A stretch of DNA of 64,000 bases from Oscheius tipulae (taxonomy: Eukaryota; Nematoda; Chromadorea; Rhabditida; Rhabditidae). The DNA lies in NCBI GenBank assembly GCA_037178975.1, contig JASJZH010000005.1, positions 6,820,001-6,884,000 on the forward strand, given 5' to 3'. Of this stretch, positions 1-12,395 are shown in pieces (within the stretch, counting starts at the first letter, position 1; each line of letters opens with the position of its first letter). The notes under the pieces are model-generated. The model saw only the letters and a list, made by a program, of their open reading frames with translations, had not been told where the DNA came from and searched no databases. A program made the translations under genes and the position numbers.

Positions 1-1987
1 CATTTCGCTTCTAATCTTCATATCTTCAGGTGTCTTATCTTAGTTTTTCTCACTTGACTACCTGCCGGCTCAGATGATATGTGTCAAAGATGCGAAGATG
101 GCCTTTTTCATTGTGAATAAAAACGTCTCTGTGTCACCAAAAACCATATCCGACTGTCCCCTGAATCACCCAAAAGGATCTGTGGTCACCCCCGCAATTA
201 GCAAGAGAACTAGTTCCGCCCTTTCCGATCAGGAATACAAAAGCAAGGGGGATCGGTCTAAATGATCTTCATTCTCCTTTCCCCTGTTTTCGATCTCAGA
301 ACACTGTTGAGGCCGTAATAATCGACAGATCAAAACCATTATCAACAACCCTGTCACGATATGCCGGAATGATAAATATTTCATCGTTTTGACATTTTTT
401 GGACTATTAGTACTGATCTTGCTTAGCCTAGTAACTATTTATAGCCTTCAACAAAAGACAAAACTCTTTTTCATGTGACTCGTAGAAACGGACGAAATCT
501 GTTCAGATTGACCAAACTACTAGTAATAGTCTAAATGAAATCATCCACCTTCCGAGAGAATATCTCCTTTGAACAAGTGTATATGAGAGAGACATAGGAA
601 TATTCTGCCTAACGGATAAGAATGATGAGATCGGTCATTTGACACTAGCTGCTTGTCATGGATAAGTCATTGTTTGTTTATCTTTCGCATTTGCTGTTCA
701 TACCTTCATATCATGTTCATTTCATTCAATACAGTGTTTATCAGCTGTGTAGTGCAAGACTTTGACATTTCCTTGCCGTTAGATCAGGGAGAAACGTTTC
801 ATGTTGCCCCGGTCAAGTCACACGGGTTTGAGTCGTCTTTTCCCGCAGAGCAAGAAATGCTAGACAGACCGATCTTCTCGGTTCAGAAGAGTGAAAAAGA
901 TTGCATTACCATCAATCACGTCGGACGAATTGTCGCGCACATGTTTTCGGCGCGCGCTCGATCCGTCGTCACCACAGATTGCTTCTCTTGCTCTAAGTTC
1001 CTGGCCATCATCTTTTCGCGAAACTGACAATTGTCCGTCCACCTTAAAAGGCTTCCCCGACAATTCCCGTCTTCTTTCAAATTAGCCCCTCGAACTTATT
1101 GCTACCCTCCTTTCTCGCAAACACAACGTTTCTCTTCCTTCATCCGTCGGTAGTACTAGAGCTCTTATCAAAGATTAAAGCTGGGTGGTCTTCTTTCAAA
1201 CAAAGCACTTTAATCTCTTGAAGCCTAGTCTGACTCCCTCCAATTGTTTAAATACCTGTTTCCCGCACTTTTTGACAAGTGTAACCGTTGTCATATCCGA
1301 GACAAAGGCCAGGCGAGAGCGATCATTGGCACTCTACGCTTTTCGAGTTTTCACTCCTTTTCAACTATTTTCCAACTGTAATTAGTAGTCGTTCGTAGCT
1401 ACAATTACTACGTTAATCCAAACTTGTTAGTATCTATGATTTTACCCACTATTATTTGATTCTTGAAAAAATGCACTGTCCGATTTTTGATTCTTGCGAT
1501 TAATTGGCGGATAGTTCCCGCGCTCTTTCAGTAATCCACTCACTATTGTCCCTGTCTGATCAACTATTTAGTTAACGTCTGTAATATTCTAAACGTAACA
1601 ACCGGTACAAGGGCTCTCTACCGAATTCTTGAACTGGCAGATTCGTCCCTGGAGTCCTCTTTTTTTTCGCCCAACACAATAATACCCAGACTTCGAATCT
1701 TTTGAGTTGGTAGAAAATGGTATTAGACAGTTTCAATTGAGAACGGAGACTACAGTTTGGTAAAAGATAGGTGGCTTTTATTGCAACCGCATCCAAATAT
1801 TGGGTATCAAGATGACGACTTTTTGAATCTCTCGGGCACACACACCCCGTGCACCGGTCATTCTCTTTTGTCCCTTTAGGCCCGGCACGTGTCGCTCGCG
1901 TGTCTCTCTGACCTCTCATTCTCTCTTCTTCAAGTTTCTCCCTCAGGTAGTCGACCGCTAGGAACGATTTCTGGATAACGGGTCACT
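1..1987. other. 5' flank, no gene seen
   Basis: No reading frame here shows a recognisable domain or a consistent chain of splice-joined exons. The sequence is moderately AT-rich, with pyrimidine-rich tracts on the plus strand near 1080-1150 and 1900-1950. The last few hundred bases probably hold the promoter and 5' leader of the SLC26 gene that starts at 1988. Confidence 0.4.
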
Positions 1988-4398
1988 ATGAACCAGGTCA
2001 GTTTTGAGTTGTAACAGTGAATATCTTTGTTCAGAGAGAGTACGATGAAAAGTACGGCTTTAACGCCACCCCTTCGACTACTGTAGCGACTGTTCTTTTA
2101 AGACAGGGAAAGAACTTGCAGAGAGATTACTGTAGCTCCAGAGGTGCCGTCTTTTAAAGTAAAGTCAAACACTATCCTATAGGCTTATTCAAGACGATCG
2201 AACGACGAGTTCCAGCCGTCCGATGGCTGCGAAAGTACACCTGGAGGACGCAACTAATGTCGGATTTTATTGCCGGCTGTACTGTAGGGATCTACAACAT
2301 TCCACAAGGTAGTCTTGTTCAGATCTGAACTCAAAACATTTTCAGCCTTGGCATATTCTGTCCTTGCTTCTCTGCCACCAGTCTTTGGCCTCTACGCCTC
2401 CTTCTTCCCTCCGCTTTTCTACTTTCTTTTCGGATCCTCCTTCCACACATCCATCGGTAAGTTGCTGACGAAATCTGGAATCAGTTCTTTATCTCTCGGA
2501 AGAAGTTGATAAGCAATCAGCTTCTGCGAACTGGGAGCAAAAACTAGTACTTTTCTGGAAAAGAAATGGTTCATAGGTGTCTTCTCGCTGACATGTCTGA
2601 TGACAGGTCATGCTAGGAACAGTATCATTCCTGACTCCGTCAACGGAACCTCGACCACCGTCCATGGAATTGAGAATGTCACTCCGGTTGATGTTGTCGT
2701 GGCCCTGTCCTTTTTGACCGGATGTATTCAGGTACTTACTTAATATTGTGCATCAAATCTGTTTCAGCTCCTGATGGCTCTCTTCCGACTGGATTTCCTG
2801 GCTGCCTATCTGTCCGATTCCGCCGTTTCTGGTCTCAACTTTGGTGCAGCATGTCATGCTCTAACCGCCCAGTTCTCTGCCGTTCTCGGGAGGAAGATGC
2901 CCTCGAGAGAGAAGACTTTTGGGAAGCTGTTTCTGGTAAGAGAAAATAGTTCATGAAACCATTTCATCTTAGCAACTTGGTGACTTCTTCAGCATGCTTC
3001 CTCGTCTCAATCCGGCCACCTTCCTCATCACGACTATCACGGTCCTTGCTCTTGTCCTTTCGAAGATTTTCATCGAGCCCAGGACTTTGAAGAAGGGAAT
3101 ACCGTTCCCCTCGGAACTCATTGTCCTGATTGTTGGAACAGCTGGCTCAAAAATTTTTAACCTCTACGACAATTTCCATGTTCCTACAGTACACCATGTC
3201 CCCTTGGGGTAAGTAGAAATGCTTTACTGAAAATCCTTCAGAATGCCTCCGCCTCATATTCCTCGCTTTGAGCTGATGACATTTCTTCTCGACGACGCTA
3301 TCAGTATTGCTATTGTAGCCTACGCTGTCACTGTCTCCATGGGGAAGCTCTTTGCCAGGAAGCATCAGTACCGCATCGACACCAACCAGGTAGAGCCCTC
3401 ATATTGTATTAAAGAATTTTAACAGGAACTTCTCGCCCTCGGAATGGCCGCCTGTGGATCTTCGTTCTTCTCAGTCTTCCCAACTTCTACCTCACTATCT
3501 CGGAGTCTAGTCAACGAAGAAGCCGGAGCAACTACTCAGACATCCGGCTTTGTCTCTGCCTTCTTGATCCTCTCAGTTATTCTCTGGATAGGACCTATTC
3601 TGGAGCCGCTCCCCATGTGTGTCCTCGCCGGAATCATCATTGTAGCTCTGAGATCACTATTTCTAAAAATTACCGAGGTTCCGAGGCTGTGGCGGTTCTC
3701 CAAGTTTGACGTGGTGGGTCCGTCTCAGAAAAGAATATACAAATATGATTCAGGTCATTTGGGTAGCTACGGCTGTCGTGACTATTTGCTACGATATTAT
3801 CGAAGGGCTCTTGGCAGGAATGCTGATTTCTCTCCTACTCGTGGTTATGAGAACCCAATGGTCCGTTATTCACGACATCTTTACTATGTTTTTCTTTTTC
3901 AGGCCTAACTTCCTCTCTCTTGGAGAAGTATCTCCCGGCGACTTCCATGCAGTCTCCAACTACATAACAGCTCGTCCCACCCCGGTTCCTGTTCTTCGAT
4001 TCGATGCTGCCCTCATCTTCACCAATGTCGAGGTCTTTAAGCAAAAGATTCGTGCCACAATCAAGACCTATCGTCCTGGTATAACTACTCTTCTTTTCGA
4101 GAAATTAACTTCAATCTCAGAATATCCTCTGGTGGTGATTCTGGACTGTACTCCCTGGGCCTACACGGATGCGATGGGAGTCGAAGCGGTGAAGGAAGTC
4201 AGTGAGGAGTTGAAGGTTATGGGCACCAGACTCTTCTTTGCCAATCTGAGAGGCGCCGTTCGACTCCAGTATGAGAAGGCTGGTTTGTTCGAGGTGATGG
4301 AGGACGATCAGTTCTATCCGACTATCGATGATGCACTGTCGGCTGCTTTGGGAGTGATCAAGATGACAGAGAAGACAAAAGAGATAACTATCAGTTAA
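1988..4398 (+). CDS. SLC26 (SulP) family anion transporter with STAS domain
   Basis: Multi-pass plasma-membrane exchanger of sulfate, chloride, bicarbonate or related anions. Twelve exons: 1988-1996, 2035-2143, 2183-2308, 2346-2456, 2577-2731, 2768-2935, 2973-3208, 3242-3389, 3426-3713, 3754-3860, 3903-4078, 4121-4398, giving 636 residues. The amino end carries the family's DEKYGF-type motif and GLF segment, followed by the hydrophobic SulP core (about residues 80-490) with the family signature [16 protein letters not shown]. The carboxyl end is a STAS domain with the motif [13 protein letters not shown]. Exon 1 has only three codons (MNQ), chosen because its GTCAGT donor joins in frame. The introns at 3861-3902 and 4079-4120 are 42 nt and stop-free; I removed them because the retained text is pyrimidine-derived and breaks family alignment. 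C. elegans members are called sulp. The subtype and transported ion cannot be assigned. Confidence 0.93.
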
Positions 4399-4712
4399 TG
4401 GGTTTGCATGCCGGTTCATCTTGCCTTTATTGTACATATCCATGAAAATGAAGCAGACCACCTTTTCTTTGTTCGCATGGCGAAGTGGTTATCCTCGTTG
4501 CTTGACCATCGCATACCGGCGAGGGTTGTTGGCTCGATCTCCGGCGAGGTCAAATAGGCTTTTTCCTGAATGTTTCCCAAGGTTTTCGAGATTGCTTAGC
4601 ACGTTTATGATATCCAAACATGGATAAAATGCTTGTAAAGCTAGCGTTTTGAATAGAAGTCTTTATTGCTCCGAAAAAAGTGACAAAGTGCTACCTGTCA
4701 ATGTGACAGACT
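4399..4712. other. Shared 3' region of two convergent genes
   Basis: This is the gap between the stop codon of the SLC26 gene (+) and the stop codon of the SCHIP1 gene (-). A minus-strand AATAAA signal for the SCHIP1 transcript lies at 4662-4667. No clear plus-strand AATAAA was seen for the SLC26 gene. Confidence 0.5.
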
Positions 4713-7628
4713 TTAGCGTCTGAAGAAAGACGACAACGATTTGGGCAGTTGGGGAAGTTGAGGGAGATGAGAAAAGGTGGTCAATGTGGGCAGAGGCGGG
4801 AGACCAAAAGCTCTGGAAGGACTCGTAGGTGTCGTGGTCGGGGTGGGTGCTATGACTTTCGAACCGGGAAGGGAGAAACCAGTAAAGAGAGGCTGTGGTT
4901 TAGCTGGCGGAATGTCTCCATCCTGCATGGCCAACAAGCGAGGAAAATCCAAGGCTGTCGCCTGGGTCTCATGCTCTGTGAAATCTTCAATGTCCACGAG
5001 GAGACTATCGTGTTCCATATGTAGACTGTCTCTGTCCAGCAGAAGCTGCACCAGTTCCTTGTTCTTTCCTAAATTTTCCTGTCCGTTTGTCTTTCCACTT
5101 GACTCACGATTGATGGCCTCTTCCATGGTATCCCGCATGGTCTGGACTCCAGTCAAAGTGACTTTACTCAATGCTTGTCGTGACTGCCTTGGGACTACAC
5201 AAGCTCTCGACTTGTTTCTGAAAGAATATTTTGAGGAGCGGAATATAATTTCATTACCTTCGGAACTCATCGACCTTCTTCTGTCCTTCCAGTTTTGATT
5301 TCGCCAGCATTGTCTTCGTCTCTTCAGATAACAGACGATGCCTTTCATCTATAAATATGAGTTATTGACAAGTAGAGAAGAGTCAAGAGAGAAAGAAAAA
5401 CGAGCTGTACTTACATGGATCGAGGGTCTGTCTGTCCTTGGCCTTTCTCCTCAGCCTCACGACCTCCTCACTCTGCGAGGGACCCGATTGACAGTGCCGA
5501 TCCAGATTGGGGAAACTCTTCGACTTGCTCAGTTGGAATCCATCGTCGTCATCGTCGCTGTCCTCCTCCGAGTCGGCTCCACTCTCGGCCAACTCGTTCA
5601 TATAGCACACCTGGAACCCTTCCATTTAGTTTTTTGACGAGAGAGGGCTTCTAGTCGAAGCACGGAACCCAGCTTAGCGGGGGCAAGAGTTCTGGATTAT
5701 CAGATGGCGGAAGATTGACGGACAGCTTTTTGAACGCTTTTCAGGCAAACAGGTATCCCCTTTGACTTTTCTCTTGTTCGTTCCCTCCCAAAGCAAACAC
5801 GCGATTCAATTAACGCTGTTTTTGTTGTCTCTGGGCTCTCTAACTAGATTATACGAAGTGTATCTGGCACTATAAAAGACAAAGTGCATTAAGGGACGGA
5901 GACAGCCACGAGTCAGACACAATAAGCTGCCAATTAGGTATTTGCGGAAATACGCTTGGAGGAATTTGAGTGGGTGAAGAGACACCCACGGGGTGAAAAG
6001 AGAAGAGAATGCTTCTCAATTAATTAGGAGAACATGAAAATGTGCCGACTTTTACTAGGAACTCATTCTTCAAGACCCCACTGGATGATCTTTTTCAATT
6101 CCAAAAAGCGACCGACTTCTCGGAATCGGCAATCTTTTTACGGCCAGTAGAATCCGGGTATATCTCCATTATTCATTCAACGGTCAGCATTATCCCAATC
6201 TTCTCTCATCATATCCGAATTTCCCCCAGATGAGGAAGTTCCGCATGATCGTAAATCCATCGTAAAGAATGGTTACGTCACATTAATGTGGCTAACTCCC
6301 CATTGAGATAATGAGGAAGTATAGAAAGACTGACTGACCTGCAAGTTCATGGCCGTTTGTAGTCGAACAGCCAAGTTGCTTCGATGAGGTCTGGTAGCGA
6401 CTGGAGGCATCGGACCACAGTTGCTGTCCACTTGGAGAGCGAGACGTCTTCTCACCTGAACGGACATTAGTCACAAGGAAAGAGACAGAGGCGTCGAGGA
6501 CCTCCGTTCCCTCGGGAGCGTCTTGATTGGTTCATCCCGAGCCCGTTTATTGTTTTCTCGAGATGAAGGCCGGGAGGCAAATCAACGTCTAATTGTTAGC
6601 CACATTTGCATAATACTAGAGTCCCGAAAATATAGGGCAAAAAACGAACCTCTTCTCCTAGGAGACGTCGCTCCTGTTCCTCGCGTTCCTTAGCCGCCGT
6701 CACCAGCTGTCGTTCCAACGCGTCAAAATCCAGTTGAGGAAGATCTGAAAGAGCTCTGTGCATTTGCCTTTTTTGAGACATACGCGTGTCGAGCGTGCTC
6801 AGCTCGTAGTCAATGTTGCGACGGATGACCTCATTGAGCTTGTTCGATATGAAACTGTCCATTGAGACGGAGGCTGGCGGAGGACGGAACATGTAGCTGC
6901 TGTTGCTCCTAGAAAAACAACGAAGGTAATTAGGAAACGAAGCTATGATTTCTGGGGTCAATTTTCCACCTTCTCATATTGTTCAGATAAACTGGAAAAG
7001 AGGTAAACGAACTGGAGGGTAGGCAATACTCACGACATTCAAAAAACCGGGAATGTCATGAGACTCTCTACGGAGCTTAGAGACAAATTGAAAAGAATCT
7101 TGGGGTCATGAAGGTGGACCCGGGGATTACGGCGAACGCAAAGGAGGAAAACGAACCTGCTATTGGCAGCTTCAGCTTCCTCCTTGGCCGTAGTTCGAAG
7201 TGGACTCGTATCAGGACTTGTCTCCATTCCACACGTGGAAGACATTTCGAAGGAATCCTCTGAACAGGAGGTCGATCCCGACTCGGTTCCGTCCTCATCC
7301 TCTCCTCCTGATCCCTGATTGTTGTCGAGTGAGGTAAGACTTTCTAACGAGGACGAGTTCGATACTTGGGCAGCCTCGTCGTCCGTACTTGTCAGTCGAA
7401 GCAGGCTCACAACATCTATTGGCAGATTATTGTTGGCCTCTAAGAGGCCAGAGAAAGAACATCGTGAGGCTGAAGAGTTCATTGTGGAGACCCCACTGTC
7501 GGATCTAAAGATGAAAGTCAGTTAGTTTGAACTTAAAAAACTAACCTCTGTTCTCCATCGGAGGAGACCATAAGGTCTTCGGCCGGGGGCTGATGGCTGT
7601 GAAGCTGTGTCTCTCCTTCGGGAATCAT
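4713..7628 (-). CDS. SCHIP1: Schwannomin-interacting protein 1 (SCHIP1) homologue
   Basis: Cytoskeletal adaptor whose vertebrate relatives bind merlin/NF2 and ankyrin. Seven exons in transcript order: 7628-7546, 7504-7157, 6908-6650, 6455-6339, 5610-5415, 5348-5258, 5217-4713; 532 residues. Recognition rests on three stretches: NLQVCYMNELAESG followed by an acidic DSEEDSDDDDD tract, the segment around SDSGVSTMNSS, and the carboxyl coiled coil ELVQLLLDRDSLHMEHDSLL (about residues 417-445), which matches the family's diagnostic coiled coil. After the coiled coil there is a Pro/Thr/Leu-rich tail of roughly 75 residues; vertebrate SCHIP1 ends soon after its coiled coil. The ATG at 7628 is the first in frame after an upstream TAG, but a further 5' exon is possible. 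A polyadenylation signal follows at 4662-4667. Confidence 0.85.
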
Positions 7629-10600
7629 CTGGCCATCGATGTCTCCCCCGCCCACTTTCTTCAACTACAATCTTTTTGTTTTCGAAGAAAATGATTGAGA
7701 GCAAAGTGAGAAAGAGTAGGATATGGATGGGAGCATCATTTCAGAGAGCAGACCCATTTATGGGGGAAGATGGATATGTGACAAACTGCCGCTCTCTCCA
7801 TTAGAGTAATGTGAGAATGAACTAACGAGAGTCCCTTTTAGCGGGAAAAGGTTCTTATGGAGATTCGAGATTTGCATAGAGCACGTGTCAATTGGATTTA
7901 GGCCTGGGTATTGAGAGAGAGGGACAGGAGGTCATAAGACCGCTGACGGTTGTTAGAAACCGCGTTCGGGACCAATTTGAACAAAAAAGCTGATTGAATC
8001 GGAAAGTACAAGAACAGAGTAAGTGTACCTGGGGTATGAGAGGGACAGGGTGGCTGAACAATTAGATGCCTCCGAGTAGGTATCTACAGACTGCAAGACA
8101 AAAGGAATTCAGAACTTATGTCAAAATTGGACAGTAGAAAGTGAGCCTCTTGATAATATGGTCTAAGAGGCTCAAAGGAAAAAGTCGCAATTCCTAGCGG
8201 ACCAATTTCGTAGCGGTGGTCCGGAAGAGATAAGCACGGTCATAAAGACATGCATAAAAGTGACTATTACTCCCTCTGGTGGTTTTCCAAAGTAACCCAA
8301 AATACAAAATACGGGGACTATGAGTTCGAGTGCGTGCGTGTTATCAAGGAAGAGACCCCTGTGTAAAGCAGCGATTTACGGGCGCGTTTGTGTACTGAGA
8401 CAGAGACAACGCGCAGCTCTGGCAAGGACTGTCAACCAACAGAGAGAGATACAATTAAATCAGGAGAGAAATGCAAGATCTGGTGCAGGGAAGGGCCGGG
8501 ATGTAGCCGCAATAAAGCCGGGAAAAAATTGCTCCTTCGACTTTTACACCGCCAGTTGAGATATGCCGAGAGAAAATGGGAGAGAGAAAATATGCATAGA
8601 CAGAAAGACGAGGTTGCCGACAAATTGGATGAGGACACGCTTGCACGAGTCGTGACAAGGTTATCTGCGATTCTGAGACTTTGGAGCGAGAAAAATGTTT
8701 TCTGTCGGGAAGCAAACAGCTGCTGTCCATGAGAGCCATATTTCCCAGTCGTAATGCTCGAAGACCTCTCTCTTTTTCGAGAAGAGAAGGACCCTCTTTC
8801 TCACGGATGCATTTTTGAGGTCCTGAAGTGGACTGCATGACGTAGATGCGCAAAGAAAGAGCTGTGTGTGTGGCTGAACAATTCCCGGAAGCTAGGGTAA
8901 AATGGGAGGGGGAAGCAAATATAATTGTGTACAAGTTTGGCCACTTGGGAGATAAATAAAAGGAGACATGGAGGGACAAATTGCTGGATAACAAATTGGA
9001 GCAAGAGGTGTAAAGTGAAGAGTCTTGCAGAGCAGATGCAGTAAACATCTGTGACTGCTTTCGGTCACTTCTTGCTTCCCAGGCTGTCTTTAACAGCTAA
9101 TGTTCAAAGAGTTTTGGGTAACTGGAAACCGCATCCGAAAGTCACTGTAGTACAGATGTAGAATGCCGACGATTCCAAATTCACCTCCACATTTAGACAA
9201 AGACGGCAGCCGTCTTTGGACCATTAAATGAATAAACAGTCACTGTCGGTAGCTTGCCAATTGGTGAAATGTCTTCCATGTACAAGATGGAACGAACAAG
9301 CATATCAAGATAAAAAGATTTCCAAGTGTGAGTGAAATGTGAGGAGACCTGGCGTGAATCAGGCAACAACTGTTATGATTGCGGGGATGCCATAGTATAG
9401 CCCTCAGCTTTTTCCCGTCCAGACCAGAAAGACAACAAAATCCCAAGAATCATCCAGAATACTCAATGTTATTCATCAAAGTGTGAAGACGACTACATTT
9501 GGTGGCAAAAAAAACGAAAAAGCTATAATTGTTTGTGAGTCATCTGTCTTTCAGTCGTTACCCTACTATCGAATTCAATTGGACAGCTGCTAGTTTACAG
9601 AACTGTTCCTTTGGAGAGAGTAATTGAGTGAAAGAAAAAGTGAAAACAGGGTCTGGGAGAGAGTAAATACGACCGAATTGGTAGTGAGTCAAGTCGCGAT
9701 CTGAATCATCCTGGGTCCGAAATGGCCCGAAATGGACAGAAAGTAATTTCGCTTTGTTTTCTGTTGCAGCTCCTCGCCCGCACCCTAATTGTCACCGATT
9801 TAATTATGGTGTATTGACCGCCAATGTAATTTCATATTTATTGGCTCGAGACAATGGCAAGATGTTGCGCGCGGGAATGAGGAAGAATAATCTCAAGGAG
9901 TAGCTAGATGAAAAGGTCTCGAGGGAGCAGTTTGTGTCGACGGTGAACACTGCCATTACTCTGTAGAAGAATGGCCGAGCACCGATTAATGGCTTTCTTA
10001 TTTGGAAAAAGAGTGGATTTTGAGAAGAGATACGACAATCTCAGTCAATCTCAGTCATCTCGTCTGAATTGGATAGCTCGCAGTGGGACCGATTAATAGC
10101 AGTTACGGGTTCCCCTTGAAAATCTTTCTCTTCAATCGAAACTCTTGACTATGATCACCGTAGTCCCTTCGGATAATGTGACATACTTCGACTACTGGTC
10201 TAACGACTTTCTTTACTATCTAGCTGATGGTTATCGAGATACCTACGAGTAGGATGAAAGAGACAGTCACAGAGACTCATCTGTTCCTCATTCTCATCCC
10301 ACCATTTCTCAGTGATTCAAACCACATGTCCCCATTATTGTGGAGTTCTTACAAACAGAGAAATAACTATAGCCAAAATCTTCAAGGTGTCAAAGATGGC
10401 AATTGGGCAGAAGATAGAGAAGGATGTGTGTCGTCGGCAGAGAGGAGGGCTGTGTCCGCAAATTATCTCGTCGATGGAGGGGGGCCCCACGGCAGAGGAA
10501 GGAAAGGCACCCACTAATCACGTTTTTTTTTGTCTGAAGAGTAGACAACTGGATGTCATGAACAGATCCAGACAAGGGATGAAATTGGATAGAGGTGGGA

Positions 10601-11458
10601 GGATCACGATGTGGAATCTCATCGAATAAGCAGCCGAAACAGAAATTTGAGACTGGGGGAGATTCAAGAGCTTGGAAGGAGAACAGAAATCATTAGTGCT
10701 TGACATTTTGGGAGAGGAAGGAAGGCAGGAAGGAAGGCGGGCGGGCGGGTCAGTGACGTTTGGGTCCCCGCACATGTTGCATTCATAGCCCGAGAGCCGA
10801 GATTATACGGAACGATACAGGAAGGAAAGGTACAACAAACACACCTGTATTTTGCTGTCCACCTGTCGGGAGAGCTGTCCGAATCGCAAAATCTCGAAGC
10901 AGGTGCTCTTTTTCGTCTCTCCCACCCTCCAACCCGGGGCGCATGAATAATTTTCCGTGTGTCCCTCGGAGGCACGGCGACAATGGACCCACTTGCAGCA
11001 AAGAAGCACAAAGGCAATAAATGTAGTGAGGCGTAACTGCCAGGTGGCCAGATCAGCCGGTATGACCCGCGTAACGTCTTGGAGGGCGAGTCAACAGTAG
11101 AGCGCATCGATCGGACCTCATTATCATAATGAACTAGGGCAGAGAGTACAACAGAATACTTGAGAATCAGAAATGGTTGTTCAAGCTACATCCTGTATTT
11201 GTCAGACTGCTTCTGGTCCTCTTGTCAGAACCAGTAACAGTCTGACAAATGCAGGATGTAGCTTGTTGAATAACCATTTCTGATAATCAAGTAATCTGTT
11301 GTACTCTCTGCCCTAGTTCATTATGACAAGAGTTCTGCGAAAAAAATAGGAAAGGTCCAACTGGAACAGACACGGAGTTAACGACCACAGAATAAGTAAA
11401 GAATAGAAAAGACTGACCAGTGTCTTGCCAGGGGTTTATTGCAGAAGTGTGCCCTATC
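7629..11458. other. Noncoding stretch between SCHIP1 and SKP1-like genes
   Basis: Several open frames of 70-200 codons exist on both strands (for example near 8388-8732 and 8455-9048), but they are low-complexity or overlap each other and show no domain. Upstream exons or promoters of SCHIP1 could lie at the left end. The right end contains the foldback element listed at 11125-11325. Confidence 0.4.
11125..11325. repeat. 201-bp near-perfect inverted repeat (foldback or MITE-like)
   Basis: Left arm 11125-11217 and right arm 11230-11325 are reverse complements with only a few mismatches and one 3-nt gap, separated by about 12 nt. The outermost bases are cataatgaac and gttcattatg. No transposase frame lies inside. 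It could be a nonautonomous foldback element or a long-hairpin RNA source. No clear target-site duplication was found. Confidence 0.85.
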
Positions 11459-12051
11459 CTAGAAGTTGAACATCGCCTTGAGGTCCTCGACGATCTTCTT
11501 CTGCTCCTCACTACACGGCGTTTCACCTTCACGACCAAGAGTCTCCCTCTGAGTGTTGAGATTCATCGACTGGAGAAGAAGAGCCACTTGTCCGGCCAGA
11601 CTGTCGGCCAGACGACCGATATCCAGATACTGGGCCAGCTCGATGTACTTGAGCAGTTCCTTGACGCAGTCCTTCTTGAAGATGCAGCTCGCGTCTTTCT
11701 CCTTCTGACTACGACGACACCAGACCAAAATCTTCTCCAGTTGTTCGGTCGACATGGCCATGGGAATCGAGACAACAGGCTCCGCACTGTTCTCCATTCT
11801 GAGGTCTGAATTTGTTTCATTGGACTGAACAAAGAGAAGCGATTACCATCGACCATTCGACGGAGACTCTTGATCAGGAAGAGATCTTCTCTGGTTAGGT
11901 AGAGTTCCTTGTCTTCCGTCGTCTTGATGATGATTCGGGAGCCGGGAGACGGTAGACGAGACGTCAGAACAGAGGTGGACGGCAGACTCGTCTTGGCTTC
12001 CAGCTCGCGCAACTCGTGCGACTTCGAGAAGACCCCACGCAGCCAATTCAT
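11459..12051 (-). CDS. Divergent SKP1-like protein (SCF ubiquitin-ligase adaptor family)
   Basis: SKP1 proteins link cullin-1 to F-box proteins. Two exons, 12051-11847 and 11805-11459, with a 41-nt intron, give 183 residues. After a nonfamily leader of about 38 residues comes the SKP1 BTB/POZ-like fold: the IIIKTTEDKELYLT strand region, VVSIPMAMSTEQLEKILVWC (the equivalent of PLPNV...VIQWC), and ELAQYLDIGRLADSLAGQVA (equivalent to AANYLDIKGLLD). The carboxyl end keeps SEEQKKIVEDLKAMF in place of the usual F-box-contacting TPEEE...RKEN helix but lacks the terminal NQWCEEK. This suits a member of an expanded nematode skr-like family rather than the canonical SKP1. A minus-strand AATAAA lies near 11436, and a splice acceptor at 12084 precedes the start by 32 nt, directly behind another gene. 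Confidence 0.75.
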
Positions 12052-12096
12052 TGGGTGGAATACTGTCTGATACACTTGTATTGCTAAATATAAAGT

Positions 12097-12395
12097 TTAT
12101 TGAGCTGCAGCATGGATACTGCCGGTGACAATCAGGAGGGTGATGTGGAAGACGATTAGGAAGATGAGTCGGCGAACGACATGCATCTTTAGCAGTCGCT
12201 GCTTGTGGCTCATCTTCTTCTTCGTCGCCGGAGACTCTCGAGCGTCGTGGTCTGTCCCAGCTCGGACTCGTGTGGACCACCGCCTGGACCGACGGTGTTG
12301 CTCGGCTGACGGCGCAGCTTCAGCCCCGGCTGCCTCTTCTCCTCCTCGTTGTCCGAGACGCGAGGAACTGCAGGACCGACGATGTTGCTGGTCAT
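12097..12395 (-). CDS. Possible short single-pass membrane protein upstream of SKP1-like gene
   Basis: The frame ending at the TAA 12099-12097 encodes a basic segment and then one strongly hydrophobic stretch (RRLIFLIVFHITLLIVTG), ending IHAAAQ. Its stop codon lies inside an AATAAA signal at 12101-12096, a pattern shared with other genes in this window, which argues for a real transcript end. Counted alone from the ATG at 12213 it has 38 residues. A longer protein could start at the ATG at 12395 (MTSNIVGPAVPRVSDNEEEK) if a small intron of about 44 nt near 12270-12230 joins the two frames, but its splice signals are weak. No family recognised. Confidence 0.35.

Noticed and set aside
4475-4560. 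tRNA-like sequence (GCGAAGTGGTTATC followed by GGCTCGATCTC)
   Set aside because: The D-arm-like and T-loop-like words are present, but the T stem and acceptor stem do not pair, so no cloverleaf can be drawn.
8388-8732. 114-codon plus-strand frame rich in Lys, Arg and Glu
   Set aside because: No ATG in good context, no splice or polyA signal, an overlapping antisense frame, and no domain.
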